DNA of 64,000 bases from NCBI GenBank assembly GCA_023630585.1, contig CM042551.1, positions 6,588,501-6,652,500 on the forward strand, read 5' to 3'. Shown here one piece after another: positions 17,805 to 31,626 of this stretch. The position numbers and the translations under genes were made by a program. Numbering within the stretch: the stretch's first letter is position 1; each line of letters starts with the position of its first letter. This DNA comes from Cranoglanis bouderius (taxonomy: Eukaryota > Chordata > Actinopteri > Siluriformes > Cranoglanididae). The notes under the pieces are model-generated. The model saw nothing but the letters and a program-made list of their open reading frames with translations, searched no databases and had not been told where the DNA came from.

Positions 17805-18505
17805 TTATACCACAGCTCTGATGAATGCTCTATTCTAATTGGTCAGGTTTTGAGGTTTAAACAGGTTTATATTAATGCAGTCGTTCTTATACATTATACA
17901 TTATCGTTCTCATAGTAATAACTCATTCAGTGGGACTTGCACGGTGGACGTAGTATATAATCTGTGGTTGAAAATAAATGATTAAAAAGTGTGTTGTTAT
18001 GTAACAAACAAAAACGTGTACAGTATATGCAGAACATGCATATATGGAGAAACATTCTGTTAGGAGATGTTTATTTTACATTCATAGAAGGAGTCTCCAG
18101 TGTCAGTACTTTGTAACTGTCTGTAAGTTTTTCACCATGGGAATATATTCAGGATGGAGGACTTTTTGCGCTTCCTCGTTTCTTAGTGACATGACAAGCT
18201 ATTAAGAGAGAAAAAAAAAAGCAAGGTTGGTGAGCTGTTTATAGCGGCTTTAATGTAAGTGATAACAGTAACTAACTTTTTCAGGTTAGTTCAACAACAT
18301 TAAATGTGACTCAAAATGGATAAAAAGTATAAGTGTCATTCATTAATACATTTTTTTTAATGTAATCATTGGCAAATGGCAATGGTATAATAGTAATTAA
18401 AGCATGATTAAAGACTTGAGGGAGTGTTGTAATTGGAAAATAATCAACTCTGCTGCATGTTATGCTGTATCACACCACCCTGTCGTTGATTAATTTCCTA
18501 CTACA
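17805..18505 (+). repeat. High-copy repeat family, copy A
   Basis: Contains CTAATTGGTCAGGTTTTGAG, GGAGTCTCCAGTGTCAG, GACATGACAAGCT, GAGCTGTTTATAGC and near the end CACACCACCCTG. At least six other partial copies share these phrases in the same order. It is non-coding. It may be a MITE or SINE family; its class is not clear to me. Confidence 0.8.
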
Positions 18506-18603
18506 ACATGTGCTGTAAAAGTATAGCATGTGTTTTATTCCCTATTTTTATTGCCCAATCAATAAGTGTTCTAAGTGTCCTGTCTCTCAGGAACCCAACA
18601 CAT

Positions 18604-18708
<105 letters not shown>

Positions 18709-18861
18709 AATGAGCTATTACACAAGAACCCCATTCTCTGCCACTTTCTCTTCCCCTCTTACACTCCATCTCTCCTGTTCTCTCATCACACTCCCTCACT
18801 CATTCATCTCATTCCCTCCGGTCTTCTCATTTTCCCCCAAACTTCCCTGCCCTTTAAACCA

Positions 18862-18868
18862 CCCCCCC

Positions 18869-18943
<75 letters not shown>
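18862..18943. repeat. C-run followed by (CT)n
   Basis: About 18 C then about 32 CT units; the opposite strand is a long purine tract with a G run. Confidence 0.97.
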
Positions 18944-18945
<2 letters not shown>

Positions 18946-20087
18946 TCTCCTTCTCTTCTCTCTCTGCCATTCCTCCTCCTGTCTTATTTCACTGGGGAGT
19001 TCTCTGCTTTATTGACTGCCAACAGTTCATAACCAGTGCAGCTAAATCAACTATGCCCCATCACCCCCTCAATACACCCCCCCTCCCCCCCAAATCCCAC
19101 ACCCCCCATTTGGATCCGTATCCCGCGCCACCTAAACAGCCAAAGAAGAATGAAGGAGCGGAGGAGACAGAAGAAAACAAACAAAAGTCACGTTAGTTAA
19201 ACTAAGCAGACACGCAGTCATGCAGTGGGCTAATTCTACATAATGAAGTGTGTCACAATCAGACTGCACTTAACGAGGGAAAAGTTACATTTAATTTACT
19301 CCAAAGTCACGCAGAAGCAAGGAAACTCCTAAGCAAAAGTGGCCTCTGTGACACAGAGCCACACCAAAGGACAGCGAGGCGGCTAGTTTCTCTTTTATTA
19401 ACCTCCGGAAGAATTCGGTTTCTTTTGTGAGAACACAGAGGCCACACATAGACATGAATCCCACAGCTACAGAGCAGAGATTTCAGTGCTGAGATTTCCA
19501 GGACAGGTTTTTTGAGGTTGATTAATGCTCACTCACACTATATTCACACATTCTATATAACACTTGGACAAATTTTCAATGAATGATGAATAAAAATTCC
19601 TTTTTTAAACAATTCTTTGGTTTAAAACACTCTGATTCGTGTTAAAACAATAAACTAGCTCTTCAATGCTTGGATTTGCGTCTTTTCCTCAGTGTGAGGC
19701 CATAAACCCAAAGCATCAAACCCCCACTTCTCCACACTGTACCTCTCACATCTATCCCACAATGCATCTTTTTTATGGACTACTTCCTGCTTTAGTTTAG
19801 CCGATTTTGGGGGGTTGGGGCACAAACCATGGTTTAAAACCTTCACTACCATCTGATGAACAAAGTTGATTGGCTCCAGGTGTGGAGGTTCCAGCTTGCT
19901 GTCTGACCTCATTTCCTGTCACTGCGTCTTCACACAAAGCCGCTCAACCACCTCGCTCTCTCCAAGGGGAGTCTGGGTAATGTGAAGAATAAACCCTGCA
20001 CGTGCACATCTCTCTCTCCTTTTCTTTCTCACTCTCTCAATCTCTCACTCTCTCTCTCTCTCTAACCACTCTAAACTGTGATTACAA

Positions 20088-20110
20088 TAAAAAAAAAAAA
20101 AAAAATAATA

Positions 20111-20205
<95 letters not shown>
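20088..20205. repeat. A-rich run and (AT)n
   Basis: Two A runs pass into an AT run of about 86 bp. Confidence 0.97.
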
Positions 20206-20208
<3 letters not shown>

Positions 20209-20575
20209 ATGGCTGTATTAAAAAATGTAGCTGGGAATAAATATTGAAATAACATGAGGTGAAAATTAATTGTTGCCGTTAGAGCTACCAAATAAAAAAA
20301 AAATGGATTTGGTTTGTGTTACGTCTAAAAGCTGTGGTGTTTACAGATGTGATGAAATGTGCATAAAAGTGTTATTAAATAGTATTACTGGCCATGTTTC
20401 AATATAAAAAAAAGTTTTTTAAAGAAAGAGTGATGTAATAAATGTTGAAAATAAATGTCACTACAATAAAATCACAAAAAAAAACTTATTAAATGTGTGT
20501 TTGTAGGCATGTATTAATCTCTTTACGGAGACCAAATGTGCATTTGACATTGGTACGGTAGTTAGTGTTTATTTA

Positions 20576-20838
20576 TTCATTCATCTTCAGTAAGCGCTTT
20601 ATTATCTTCAGGGTCGAGGTGGATTCCACTGCCTATCCTGGGAATACTGGGTTTGAGGTCGGGAATACACCCTTTGTGGGACACCAGAACATCATGACAC
20701 CATGTCCGCTCACACATACAGTTACACATTCTTTCACACACACTCTATCACACCTAGGGGCAAACTAGAGTCGCTAATTCAGCATGTTTTTGGGAGGTGG
20801 GAGGAAACCAGAGAACCTGAAGGAAACCCATGTGGGCA
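20576..20838 (+). repeat. Dispersed fish repeat (TTCAGTAAGCGC family), forward copy
   Basis: From CATCTTCAGTAAGCGCTTTA through GCCTATCCTGGGAATACTGG and CACACCTAGGGGCAAACTAG to GGGAGGTGGGAGGAAACCAG. This is a very common interspersed repeat of fish genomes. A (GAAA)n(GACA)n array follows directly. Confidence 0.75.
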
Positions 20839-20849
20839 GGGGAAGAACA

Positions 20850-20867
20850 AAAGAAAGAAAGAAAGAA

Positions 20868-20907
<40 letters not shown>
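20850..20907. repeat. (AAAG)n-(GACA)n
   Basis: Five AAAG units pass into about ten GACA units. The array is attached to the end of the dispersed repeat at 20576. Confidence 0.95.
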
Positions 20908-21371
20908 CAGCCTCCAAACAGAGGAACACATTCCCAATGGCTGTTCACTTAAAAAAAAAAAAAAAGGTTTATTAGAGCTTCTTTGGATGATCAAGTTCTA
21001 GCTTCCTAAAGAGGTTCTACATGTAACCACAATCCAATACCAATCGCTTGTTAAATACAGTTCATCCCACTACTTCCTGGACCACAGAAGCAGAAACTAA
21101 AATGTTCCTGGAACTTTGGCCACAGAACTCAAATTAGATTTGGTTCCTTAGATGTTCATTTGGTGGTTTTGAGATCTAGCTTTTTAAAGAGGTTCTATGT
21201 GGAACCACAATCCAATACGGGTTGGACGACGGTCCAGTCATACATAAAATTCACAAAAACCAGGAGGGCAAGACAAAGGGCAATCCAAAAATGTAGAAAG
21301 AAAGAAAGAAACTGCAGGAAAAGTCATTTCATTTTACTAAGAAAAAGAGATACAGATGGAGACTTGGACAG

Positions 21372-21375
<4 letters not shown>

Positions 21376-21412
<37 letters not shown>
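21376..21412. repeat. (GA)n microsatellite
   Basis: A pure GA run of about 37 bp. Confidence 0.97.
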
Positions 21413-21415
<3 letters not shown>

Positions 21416-21527
21416 TTTAGGGTTTTAGGTTTGAGACAGAGTACTGACAGGTAGGGGGAGTGAAGCACCTGTTTTAGCACTGAGTGAATGATGTTGGGAG
21501 TTTGACACATCAACACTCCTTCACAAT

Positions 21528-21675
<148 letters not shown>

Positions 21676-22134
21676 GTTTCAAAATGTTTGCATTTGTCCT
21701 CACTCCCCTCATTGTCAGGAATGGGCTCAGGCTACTGCACGCTGAATACAGACTGAATACAAAGCCAAAGCGAGAGATTTCTAACTTTCATTACTTTTAC
21801 TTCTTTACTTCACTTCCAACACTAACACAGTCGTACTCCAGTAGTGCAGCTGCTGCAGCCTGGGTTGTTATTACATATCCCTGCTCTGAGCAGAGAGACC
21901 GATTTGGTTCCGGCTCCGTGTGTTCCAGCACACCAAGAGATTCAATCATGTCTATTGTTTTGTAAAGAACTCTCCAGATGAATAAATCTCTGTTTTGTAA
22001 ATGAACAGACATGAAGCAAATGGGGCAACAGCTCAGACCTTCGGGCATGGAGCTCGAGAGTCACGAGGTTCTTCATTGTTCTCGCTTTGTTGCACAAATA
22101 TGATGTTGATATTAATGCTGATTTCTAAACCAGT

Positions 22135-22136
<2 letters not shown>

Positions 22137-22169
<33 letters not shown>
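22137..22169. repeat. (CA)n microsatellite
   Basis: A short pure CA run. Confidence 0.96.
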
Positions 22170-22171
<2 letters not shown>

Positions 22172-24062
22172 TGATTTCAGTCCTTTTTACTCTTTCCATG
22201 AGTGCTAGCACTAGCAGCATGTAGAAAGCCCACTGTGCCAATGTTTCTGTCTTGCTACTGAAAAACATCATTGTCACAGCAAAGTTTCACATTGCCGTTT
22301 GTACCATGGAACTATAAAATAAGCTTTATTTATCATGTGTTAGCTAGTTTTGTTTTGTTGTTTTTTATATAAGGTAAGAGGTTTATCATTCTGTGATTGT
22401 TCAGTACAACAGGCTCCATTTCCTGGACCACAGACATAGAAACTAAAATGGCTCGTGAAACTGAAGTTAGATTTGGTTCCTCTGAAAATGCACCTAAAGT
22501 TGATGAGTTCCTGAAAAGGGTTTTTTTGGGGGGGGAATCCTGAGGTGGAAATGAGACTAAAGTCCCTATGTTCCCCCAAAGGTTCCTGCCAAGGAAACAT
22601 GCTGAAAGTCCCTGAATTCTTTTTTTTTTCTCTCTCTCTCTAAAAAGTCTCTGTGTTGGAAACCGATCTAAAGTTCCTGAAAATGTTCCTGCAGTGGAAA
22701 CCTGCCTAGAGTACACGAGAGATTCTGGGGGGAAAATGTACTGATGGAAATGTACCTAAACTCCTTGAGTTCCTGAAAAAGTCCCTGTGCTGGATTCTTT
22801 TAAAGGTTCCTGCAATGGAAACATACTGAAAGTTCATAAAAAAGTTTTAAGCAGGCAAAAGCTCCTTTATTCTGCTACCTAATACAGGTACATTAAATTA
22901 AATGAAATTAAATACATGAAATTAAATTAAATGAATTGAATGAAAATGAATTATCCAAATGGACAGCAAAAAGTTAGTGATGAAAGTACAGAACCTTATG
23001 CTTTAACGTTCCTTTGCACTACACTGGTTTTGGTGGCAGGTTGACACTCTGCTAACAATCAGTGTTCAAAAATACCTTAGTTATATAATATTTTGAGAAG
23101 CACTTTTTTTTGTTTGAGTTCCAAGGTACAGCATATGCACCAAAATAAAAGCACTCTCATCCGTGTATTTTAAAATTTTTTCATACTTATTTTCGTACTC
23201 ATATGATGTCACTCTTTTTGAGAACCGGACAGAGGACTGGCTGCATCAAGATATTGAGTCAGTGCTTCATTAAGAAGATACATAATTGACTTCACTAATA
23301 CACTTGACTACTTACACTACATCTTCAACAAGCAGCGGTGCAGCAGTTCCTCCCTGTCATGCTAATGTTCATAGCTATTTTAGTTACATTATGGGACAAC
23401 TGGGAAGTTTATCACGGCATCAAGTATTGCTAACGTTAGTTGATATCAATTTATCATCCCTATAATGACAGAGTTTTATTCTTCGCCTGATGAAACACCC
23501 TGAAATTGTTTGTTTTCTGTGAGTTTATGTGAAATGTATTTATTTATTTATTTATTGATTGATTGATTTATTTATTGATTCTGCAGCAAAGCCAGAAATT
23601 TGGTAATTTGGAAACTTGGAAATTTGCTCAAATATGACAACCGCAACCGAAAAATCACATGACTAACAAACTAGGATTCATCATCCAGAAGCACAACATT
23701 AAAAAAAAAAAAAAACTGCTCACTAGTAACACAGAGAAACAGTGTTTATAGTAAAATTATAGAATGAGCATTCTTCACAATTGTTTCCATGTGTCTTTTC
23801 AGGATGTTTTCTAAGTGTATTTGGAATAAGTTACAGAGTATTCTGCCCAATGCCGGACTAAGATGCCTCCAATCCTGACACATAGCTTCCTGAAGGGATT
23901 GAATTGAATTGAACTGAATTCCTTAGAGGTTGTTTGAATGTTTAAGAGTCCTATCTTCCTAAAGAGGTTCTATGTGGAAAGAAGCCATTCTTGTAGAACC
24001 TGTAAGGGTTCCCCCTGAGAGACAAACTGAAGAATCCTTTAGGGTACTAGCCTTTACAGTGA
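22170..24062. other. Gene-free stretch with GGTTCC-type repeat
   Basis: 22380-22860 and 23930-24050 are made of diverged phrases such as AAAGTTCCTGAAAATGTTCC and AAGAGGTTCTATGTGGAA, also seen at 21010 and 21180. They form a loose interspersed repeat. No exon seen. Confidence 0.5.
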
Positions 24063-25301
24063 AGTCACATGAAATTCATATACGAATAATCACGTTTCCT
24101 ATCTGAAATGTATACATTTCAGATATTTTTCACATGTGATTTGATTACTTTTATTGTAGCATGTGATTTTATATATTATGAATTTATTTTCAGGAGCGTG
24201 TGTTTTTTCACATGTAATTTCTCACACGATTCATGTCATTTTCACGTGTAGGATTGTTTTTCACGTGATTTTCTCACTCGAAGAATTCTTTTTCCACATG
24301 TTATTACATATTATTCAAATGATCCCGAATGATGTGTTTACTTGAGTTTGCATTTTCATGCTTAACATGTTGAAATGCATGTTCATGTGTGGGTTTTTTT
24401 TCTTGCATTATGACATATTATTCGTGCAATCGTATAGAAAAAAACATCTGAAAACATTTGAAATGTATCTGATTTTTTTTTTTCCACGAGGAAACTGTTT
24501 TTCCTTAGATCCCGTAGTTGGGGTGTAGATTTACTCATTGAAGTGTAAAAGCTGGAGGTCAGGGACGCAGACTCTGAGAATGAATGCAAAGCATGTTGCG
24601 TAAAGTGAACAGAGCAGACAATCTGTTGGCAATTTCTGCCGATCCCGTTATAAGCAGAGCAAAACCAAGCAATTTGACTTGCCTCCCAGAACTGACGTGC
24701 AACACACTCTGTGGGGGCTTTTTGAAGGTTGTGAGTTGATGACAGTGCTGTTAAGAGATGGTCTTCTCTTCTTTCAAGGCTTTCCTGGGCCAGCTCAAAG
24801 CTCCAAACTCATTCTTCAGCCTTTGATACGAATCAGATCCATGGGCTATATTTAGAACAAGGAATCACGCTGATACATGAGAGAAACAGAGATTAAACCA
24901 AGGCCTTTTTCTTTTTTAAAAAAAAAAAGTCCCTTACGGAGGGACTAATGAGTAATGATATGTGATCACATGTGGAAAATATGTGAAATATATGTATTTC
25001 ATAGTACGTTATGGCCTGAAATTGCACATGTAACAACATGTGATCATAAGAATTAAAAATTAAAAACACAATGTGAAAATTAATGAATGAACAAATGAAT
25101 AAATATGTTAAAATAAATCAAGCAAGTTAAACAAAACACGTGAAAATAAACGTATTGAGTAAGAAATCGTGTGAAAACAAAGAAATCATGAAAAATCATG
25201 TGAAAAATAAAAACACTTATTGAAAAAAATGTGTGAGCAAACACATGTACAAATATAACATGTAAATCATGTGATTATTCGCATGTGAAGTTCACGTGAC
25301 T
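24063..25301. mobile_element. Candidate inverted-repeat element rich in CACATG/CACGTG
   Basis: The first 33 bases (from AGTCACATGAAATTCATAT) are repeated in inverse at 25269-25301 with about five differences, including CGAATAATCAC. Inside each end are many scattered CACATG, CACGTG and CATGTGA motifs. The centre, about 24420-24950, is unrelated unique-looking sequence. No transposase is visible. The type is unknown; subterminal hexamer clusters resemble hAT-type elements. Confidence 0.65.
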
Positions 25302-25984
25302 CTTCTCTAATGGTATGTAAGCAAAAACAAGTACTGTAGTTTGGGATTTATGTGTTTTATAGCATGTAATATGTTTTCTACGTCGAAATTTATGCTGGTT
25401 TCCGATGTGAATCAGGTGGCTAGGCGGGGGTTTCCAGCAGCCGTGGTGAATAATCAGGAGCAGGCCCTCTGTAGCGTATAAACACCACACAGCACTCAAT
25501 TCCAGAAATACTGCTTTAGTAAACACTATGGGTTTATGTATGATGTTTTTTTTCAGCAGGGAAGAGTTGATAATGTTGCTCTTTTCTTTCCCCTGTTGCT
25601 TTAGCATGGAGAGTTTTTCCATTTCTGCTCTGGTCCCCCGGTCTCCCGTATCCACATGAAACAAACCCAAATCCTACAGGATTAGAGTGAAAATGCCAAT
25701 AGAAATAACCAGGACAGAAAACACACACAGCGTCCCACAGCCCTGCCACCTCTTCGCTCAACCCCCACTCAACTAAAAAAAAAAAAAAAAACTCTGCCCA
25801 AGTCTGACTCACCCACCGAGCAGCTTCTGGAAAATAATATTTATTCTTCATCTTTCTGTTCTGTCCTTTTGCTTTGTTCTTTTGGAAGACGAATGTAGAT
25901 CTAAAAATGTCCTGTAAAGTCTCCATTCTTCTGCATTTCACTCTGTAACACCCGTCAACGATGTTACTTGACATTCAGTTGTTC

Positions 25985-27215
25985 ACGTATTTTACTTAGT
26001 AGGTATTCTGGTAGAAAATGTTTATTAATACACGTGTATTAATAGTTTCCATAGTAACACCTCATTCACAGGGACATGTAATGCTAATGCTGCGCATAAA
26101 CTAAGCTTAATAATAAACAGATTAAAAGAATGTGTTGTTACTTAAAGAAAAACGGGTAACACTTTACTGTAACCGTACATGAATAATCATGCACTAATAC
26201 CTGAATTAATACTTACTTAAATATGAACTAATAATAAGTTAAGTCTTGCACCCAAAGCACGTACTAGTACAACAGTGGGATTTGAAGAGAAATGGTTGGA
26301 AAATGATACAAAATGGGTTGAGATTAAATTATTAGTGTTTATTATTAGTTTTTCTACATTCGATAAGGAGGATCAATGTAAATTATGAAAGTAATCCAGC
26401 ATCATCCGATGATGTCTGTGTACGCAGCTGCATATGGTAAATTATATAAACAATTTAAATTATGCATGTTTAATTCATATTCTTATTCTTATAGCTCATG
26501 TTTGATTTATTTTACCCCTACATGTTAACTAATACATTAACTAACAATGAACTAATGATGAGTAAAAGCTTGTATTAATCACAAACTTAAGGTGGGCGTT
26601 ATTCACGCATGAATTCATAAGACTCACGTCGTAGTTAAGGTTAGCTCTTCATTAGTTTGTGATTAGTACATGCCTTAACTCATCATTAGTTCATATTCAT
26701 GTTTAAGTAAGTATTAATTCAGGTATTAGTGCATGATCGATCATGTACTGTTATTGTAAAGTGTTACCGAAAAGCATATAAGCATTAATATCGTGAAGTT
26801 TTCTGTTAGGAGAGGTTTATTCAACGTTTATGGATGGAGTCTCCAGTGTCAGCGCTTTGTTATACAGTATTTAGGAACTTTTCCACCATGGAAGAGACTT
26901 CAGGAAAATGTGTGTCCAATCTTTCCAGTTTCTCTGTAACATGACAAGCTGTGGGGTTTTTTTTGTCTCATATATTGCCTTTTTGGTCTTATTTTGTCCT
27001 AGATTTAACATTAAATGTAACTATAAATGGTTAAAAAGCATGTTGTTCATTAATAAATTATAAATTCTCATTGTTGGGAAATTGTTGTGGTATTAAAGGA
27101 CTAAAACGCTTACAGTACGTGTTGTTGGAAAATAATAAACTTTGAGGTGGCAACACATCACATCATCCCAGCATTGATAATTTTCCTATAACAGCACATC
27201 CCTAAGTGTTTTTTT
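25985..27215 (+). repeat. High-copy repeat family, copy B, split by a MITE
   Basis: The phrase order is the same as copy A, from TTTCCATAGTAACACCTCAT to ATTTTCCTATAACAGCACAT. The element at 26155-26768 breaks it after GTGTTGTTACTTAA. Confidence 0.8.
26155..26768. mobile_element. MITE with ~90-bp inverted repeats, nested in another repeat
   Basis: Both ends read GGTAACACTTTAC inward. The arms stay nearly identical through ATGCACTAATACCTGAATTA and TACTTACTTAAA. It is non-coding. It splits a copy of the high-copy repeat described at 17805, so it inserted after that copy did. Confidence 0.9.
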
Positions 27216-29450
27216 TTTTCCATTACTTAACAATACTGTCTAGTAAGACAAACCTGACTCTATACATGCAGCTTGCCATGATTTTCTGTGCTGATTAGCT
27301 CATAGCTGCACTTTCTCGCTCTCTTTTTCATACCAGAGCAAAAAAATAAAAAACTCTTCTCTCATTTTTTTTCTTCCAGGCTCATACCTCTTGGAGGAAT
27401 TTCAGCCCCTAATTTAATTCCTTGCTCAGCTGGAGTCGGCCAGGTTTAAATTTCTGTTTTGGCACACGAGCTTTAATTAACCAGTTCATCATGCAGGGTT
27501 AAGCTGTCCTGAAATATTTCTCCTCTACCTCGCTCCTTTTCCTTCCTGGTTTAGACCATCCATCTCTTTCTGTTGTTTCGGAACAGAACTAATTTCGGAG
27601 CTGCTTCGGTTACAGAGATAAGACCAGCGAATTATTTCAGTTTGTAGACGAGCAATTAATGTGTTGAAACATAAAGGCATCCTGATAGATTTAAATGGGT
27701 AATTTGTGAAGTATGTGGTGTTATAATGGGTTGAAACGTGATGATGGCAATGTAGGCAATAACAATCGCAATATGATATATTCCTCAAATGATTCCAAGA
27801 TGATATTCAGACACAAAAACACTTCCCTGGTGACGATTTTAATCAGTCATGGCTATTAGATACAGTACTAAATTTCAATTACACATCTGTTCCAGAAACG
27901 TTTTGGTTTTTTTTTATTTTTTTTTTTATTTTGGTGTCCTTGGATATGTTTTCCTCATGATAGCAACTCTACAGAAATCTCACAAAGCTCCCATAATTCA
28001 TTGCTAATTAGGCATTGATGAATATGGCATAAACTTGGGTAACTCTTTGTATGTAGAGCCAGACTCTTCACCATCAGCATCAGTGATTTCTAGACACAGG
28101 CTTCACAAAACCACAAAATTGTCCTGTCTACCTCAGCCACAACTAAAGGCCTGAAGCTTAATCTAGCACATGTTGGGGGGGCTGGGGGGGGGGAGGAGGA
28201 AAGAGCTTTCCGCTAATCAAACGCTAGACTGCAAAAGCAAGCGAAGCCGTCTTGTCCCGCTCAACGCCTTGATGAGAAGACTGTTGGAGTGCTCGAGGAA
28301 GAGCTGCATTTTAATACCTCCTTCTCCGCTCCAACACACAGAAGGGATTTGTTCTGCAGGGTTCGATTTGCGGCTGCGTGTGTAAGCAGATCTGGAGCGT
28401 TTGACCTGTGTTAGTGGGAGGGAAATCAATGCGCTGATTAGAAGAGCGGATCGGATTTCTGATTAAAACCACAGAACGTACAAACACAGAAAACTTCAGG
28501 AGAATTCCAGAAATTCCATCAAGTAACACAGCAGTGATGTCACTGAGCTCAATAATATAAATATTATAAACAATGTAAACCATTTTAATGCAAACAAATC
28601 TTCTTTTTAGTGGTTTGAAATATTTGTCAGGATTTTCTCCTCATAGAAAACACAACAGTCAGGCAAATGTAGATTTTTATTGCTGTAAATAAGTCATCGT
28701 GAAATACTTATGAATACACACACACTGCTTTACAGAATTTACATTTAAACACTCTAAATAACGTAATCAAGATTTTTGACTCACACTGTGTAGAATAATT
28801 GTGTCTATAAACAAGCCATGCAAATCCCAATCTACACCTAGCCTGAAACTTGTACACACATTCAGCGTTACACCTAATTTTAGGTTTCTTTGCTGTAAAG
28901 GTTTATATTGTGCATCGGGTTTAGAGTGTGATTATTCTATCTGTCTGACCAATCCAAATGGCGGACATCTTTGCATTTGCATCACATTTGCATTTACAAG
29001 CCAGCTGTAAATAATAACTCATATAACTCAAATGATTACACACTTTTGATCACAGATACTCCTGTATGATCTGAATGGATTGATATCCCTGCTGAAAAAA
29101 AAAAAACAACGTAGAAACCATCACAGAAATTCTAATGTTTTCCATGACAGATACCATTACAATCCCTCAGCTAACCATTAAAACCATTACCATTACCATT
29201 GTTGGTCCTTAATGGTATCCACTAGACATAACATGCCACCAGTAGAAGGCAACAAATTACCAGTAGAGACCAACAGGGACCATTACAGTTTCCATTAAAA
29301 CCAATACAATTCCCATTATAACCATTAAAACCATTACAAATTCTATGAGGGTTTCTATTGTTTTTTTTTTTTTTGTACATCATTCATTCGTTTTCAGTAA
29401 TCACTTTGCTTCATTCACTCATGAAAAGGTGAAGTGAATGCATCTTAATA
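27216..29450. other. Gene-free stretch with a possible conserved element
   Basis: 27370-27560 is non-repetitive with CTAATTTAATTCC and CTTTAATTAACC. 29140-29340 repeats the phrase ACCATTA irregularly (ACCATTAAAACCATTAC). No exon recognised. Confidence 0.45.
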
Positions 29451-29840
29451 CACTATATGGCCAAAAGTGTGTGGACACCTGACCAATGAATACCCTACTC
29501 CAAAACCATGGGCATTAATATGGAGTTGGTGCTGAAACAGCCTCCACTCTTCTGGGAAGGCTTTCTATTAGATTTTGGAGCATGGCTGAGGGGATTTGTG
29601 CTCATACAGCCAAAAAAAAGTTGGGCACTGATGTCACACGAGAACGCCTGGCTCAAAGTCGGTGTTCCAATTCATCAGAAAGGTGTTCAGTCTGGGATCC
29701 ATGTAGGACACTCGAGTTCTTCCACTCCAACCTTGGCAAACAATGTCTTCATGGAGCTCCCTTTTGTGCACAGGGACATTGTCATGCTGGAACAGCAGGG
29801 TGTTATGGTCAGGTGTTCACTTACTTTTGGCCATATAGTG
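29451..29840 (-). mobile_element. Internally deleted Tc1-related element, copy 2
   Basis: Begins CACTATATGGCCAAAAGTGT and ends with the inverse CTTTTGGCCATATAGTG. The interior shares long stretches with copy 1 at 9123 (CAGCCTCCACTCTTCTGGGA, TTCTTCCACTCCAACCTTGG), in the same orientation. At 390 bp it is a MITE-like derivative. Confidence 0.85.
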
Positions 29841-30019
29841 TCTTTTTAACCACAGCACTGTTCAATTCTTGATTCTGATAGATCAGAAGGTGTTGATTCA
29901 TTTTCTATTACAGCAGCTCTGCAAGTGTTGTACGTTATTCTTAAAATGTTATTGTTTCTATAGTAACAACTTACATTAATAATAATTATTGATGTAGACC
30001 TTTTGGAAGGTGTCTCCAG

Positions 30020-30541
<522 letters not shown>

Positions 30542-31053
30542 TGTGCTTTGTAACAGTCAGAGGTAAAGCTGTAACTCTTCAGACACGTGAAAAGACCGAT
30601 GACTTTGCGCTTTCATAAAAAGCTGCACATTTTTCTTTTCATTTTGTTTCAAGAAAGAGAAAATGGAGAGGCTGGTGAAGGAACAACTGTTTATAGCTGC
30701 TTTAACATAAATGATAACGGGAAGTAATTTGTTTTTCAGACATTCCACAATATTAAACGCAACTATAAATGGATACAAAAAATACAGCTTGTTATTCTTC
30801 AATATATTTTTTTCAATAAATCATTGGCAAAAAGTTGTTGTATAAGAGGAATTTTTTTTTTTTTTTTAAATTAAAGGACATGTTTTTATTAGAAAATAAT
30901 CGTCTGTGGTAATGGTAATTCCGTTTTGCGTCAGGCCACATCACACCACCCCATTGCTGATTAATTTTTTATAACAGCACACCACCAAGTGTTTTATTCT
31001 TTAGATATCCTAATTGAGGGGTAGCTTCTTCACAATATGATGATGTTAATATA

Positions 31054-31626
31054 TAGTGGGGTTCAAAAGTCTGAGCGCACTAGTGAAAATGCTTCTATCT
31101 TACATTCTTTTCTAATTTAATAGAACAATTCTCATTACAAATTATATTACTGACAACAACTTGAGTGGAAAGTAGAATCTTTTAAATATTTCCATGAATT
31201 TCAGAGTTTCTTAGTATTTGGTACATCCCTTTTTTGCTTTAATGACAGTGTGCACTCGAGCTGGAATGGACTCTAAAAGTTTGTGCAAAAACCTATGATC
31301 CATTTTAGATCATATGCATCAACTAAACACATGCATCAGTGGAAGAGATTAAGCATGAGGAAAATCTTACCTTTTTGTGCAAAGCAGTTAACATGGTCTA
31401 TATTACAAATTTGCTTACATTTAAATGTACCTAGAAAATGTACCTAGGGAACTAGTAGTGCATAATCTTGAATATTATATATTCAAGATATTGAACATTT
31501 ACTTTTTTTGTTTTAAACATTTCAAAATTCTAATAACCATCTGTTTATTTCCCATTTTAAATGAAAAAAAAAAAAAATCTCAGATTTCCAATGTGGTCTC
31601 GGACTTTTTGGACTTTTGGAGCACTG
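31054..31626. mobile_element. MITE-like Tc1-type element
   Basis: The left end TAGTGGGGTTCAAAAGTCTG and the right end, read inward as CAGTGCTCCAAAAGTCC, resemble each other and adjoin TA. The interior includes GTTTCTTAGTATTTGGTACA, a phrase seen in such fish elements. No coding capacity remains. Confidence 0.65.

Noticed and set aside
25534..25974. 146-codon minus-strand open frame
   Set aside because: No domain, contains a homopolymer-coded Phe run, and shows no splice or promoter context.
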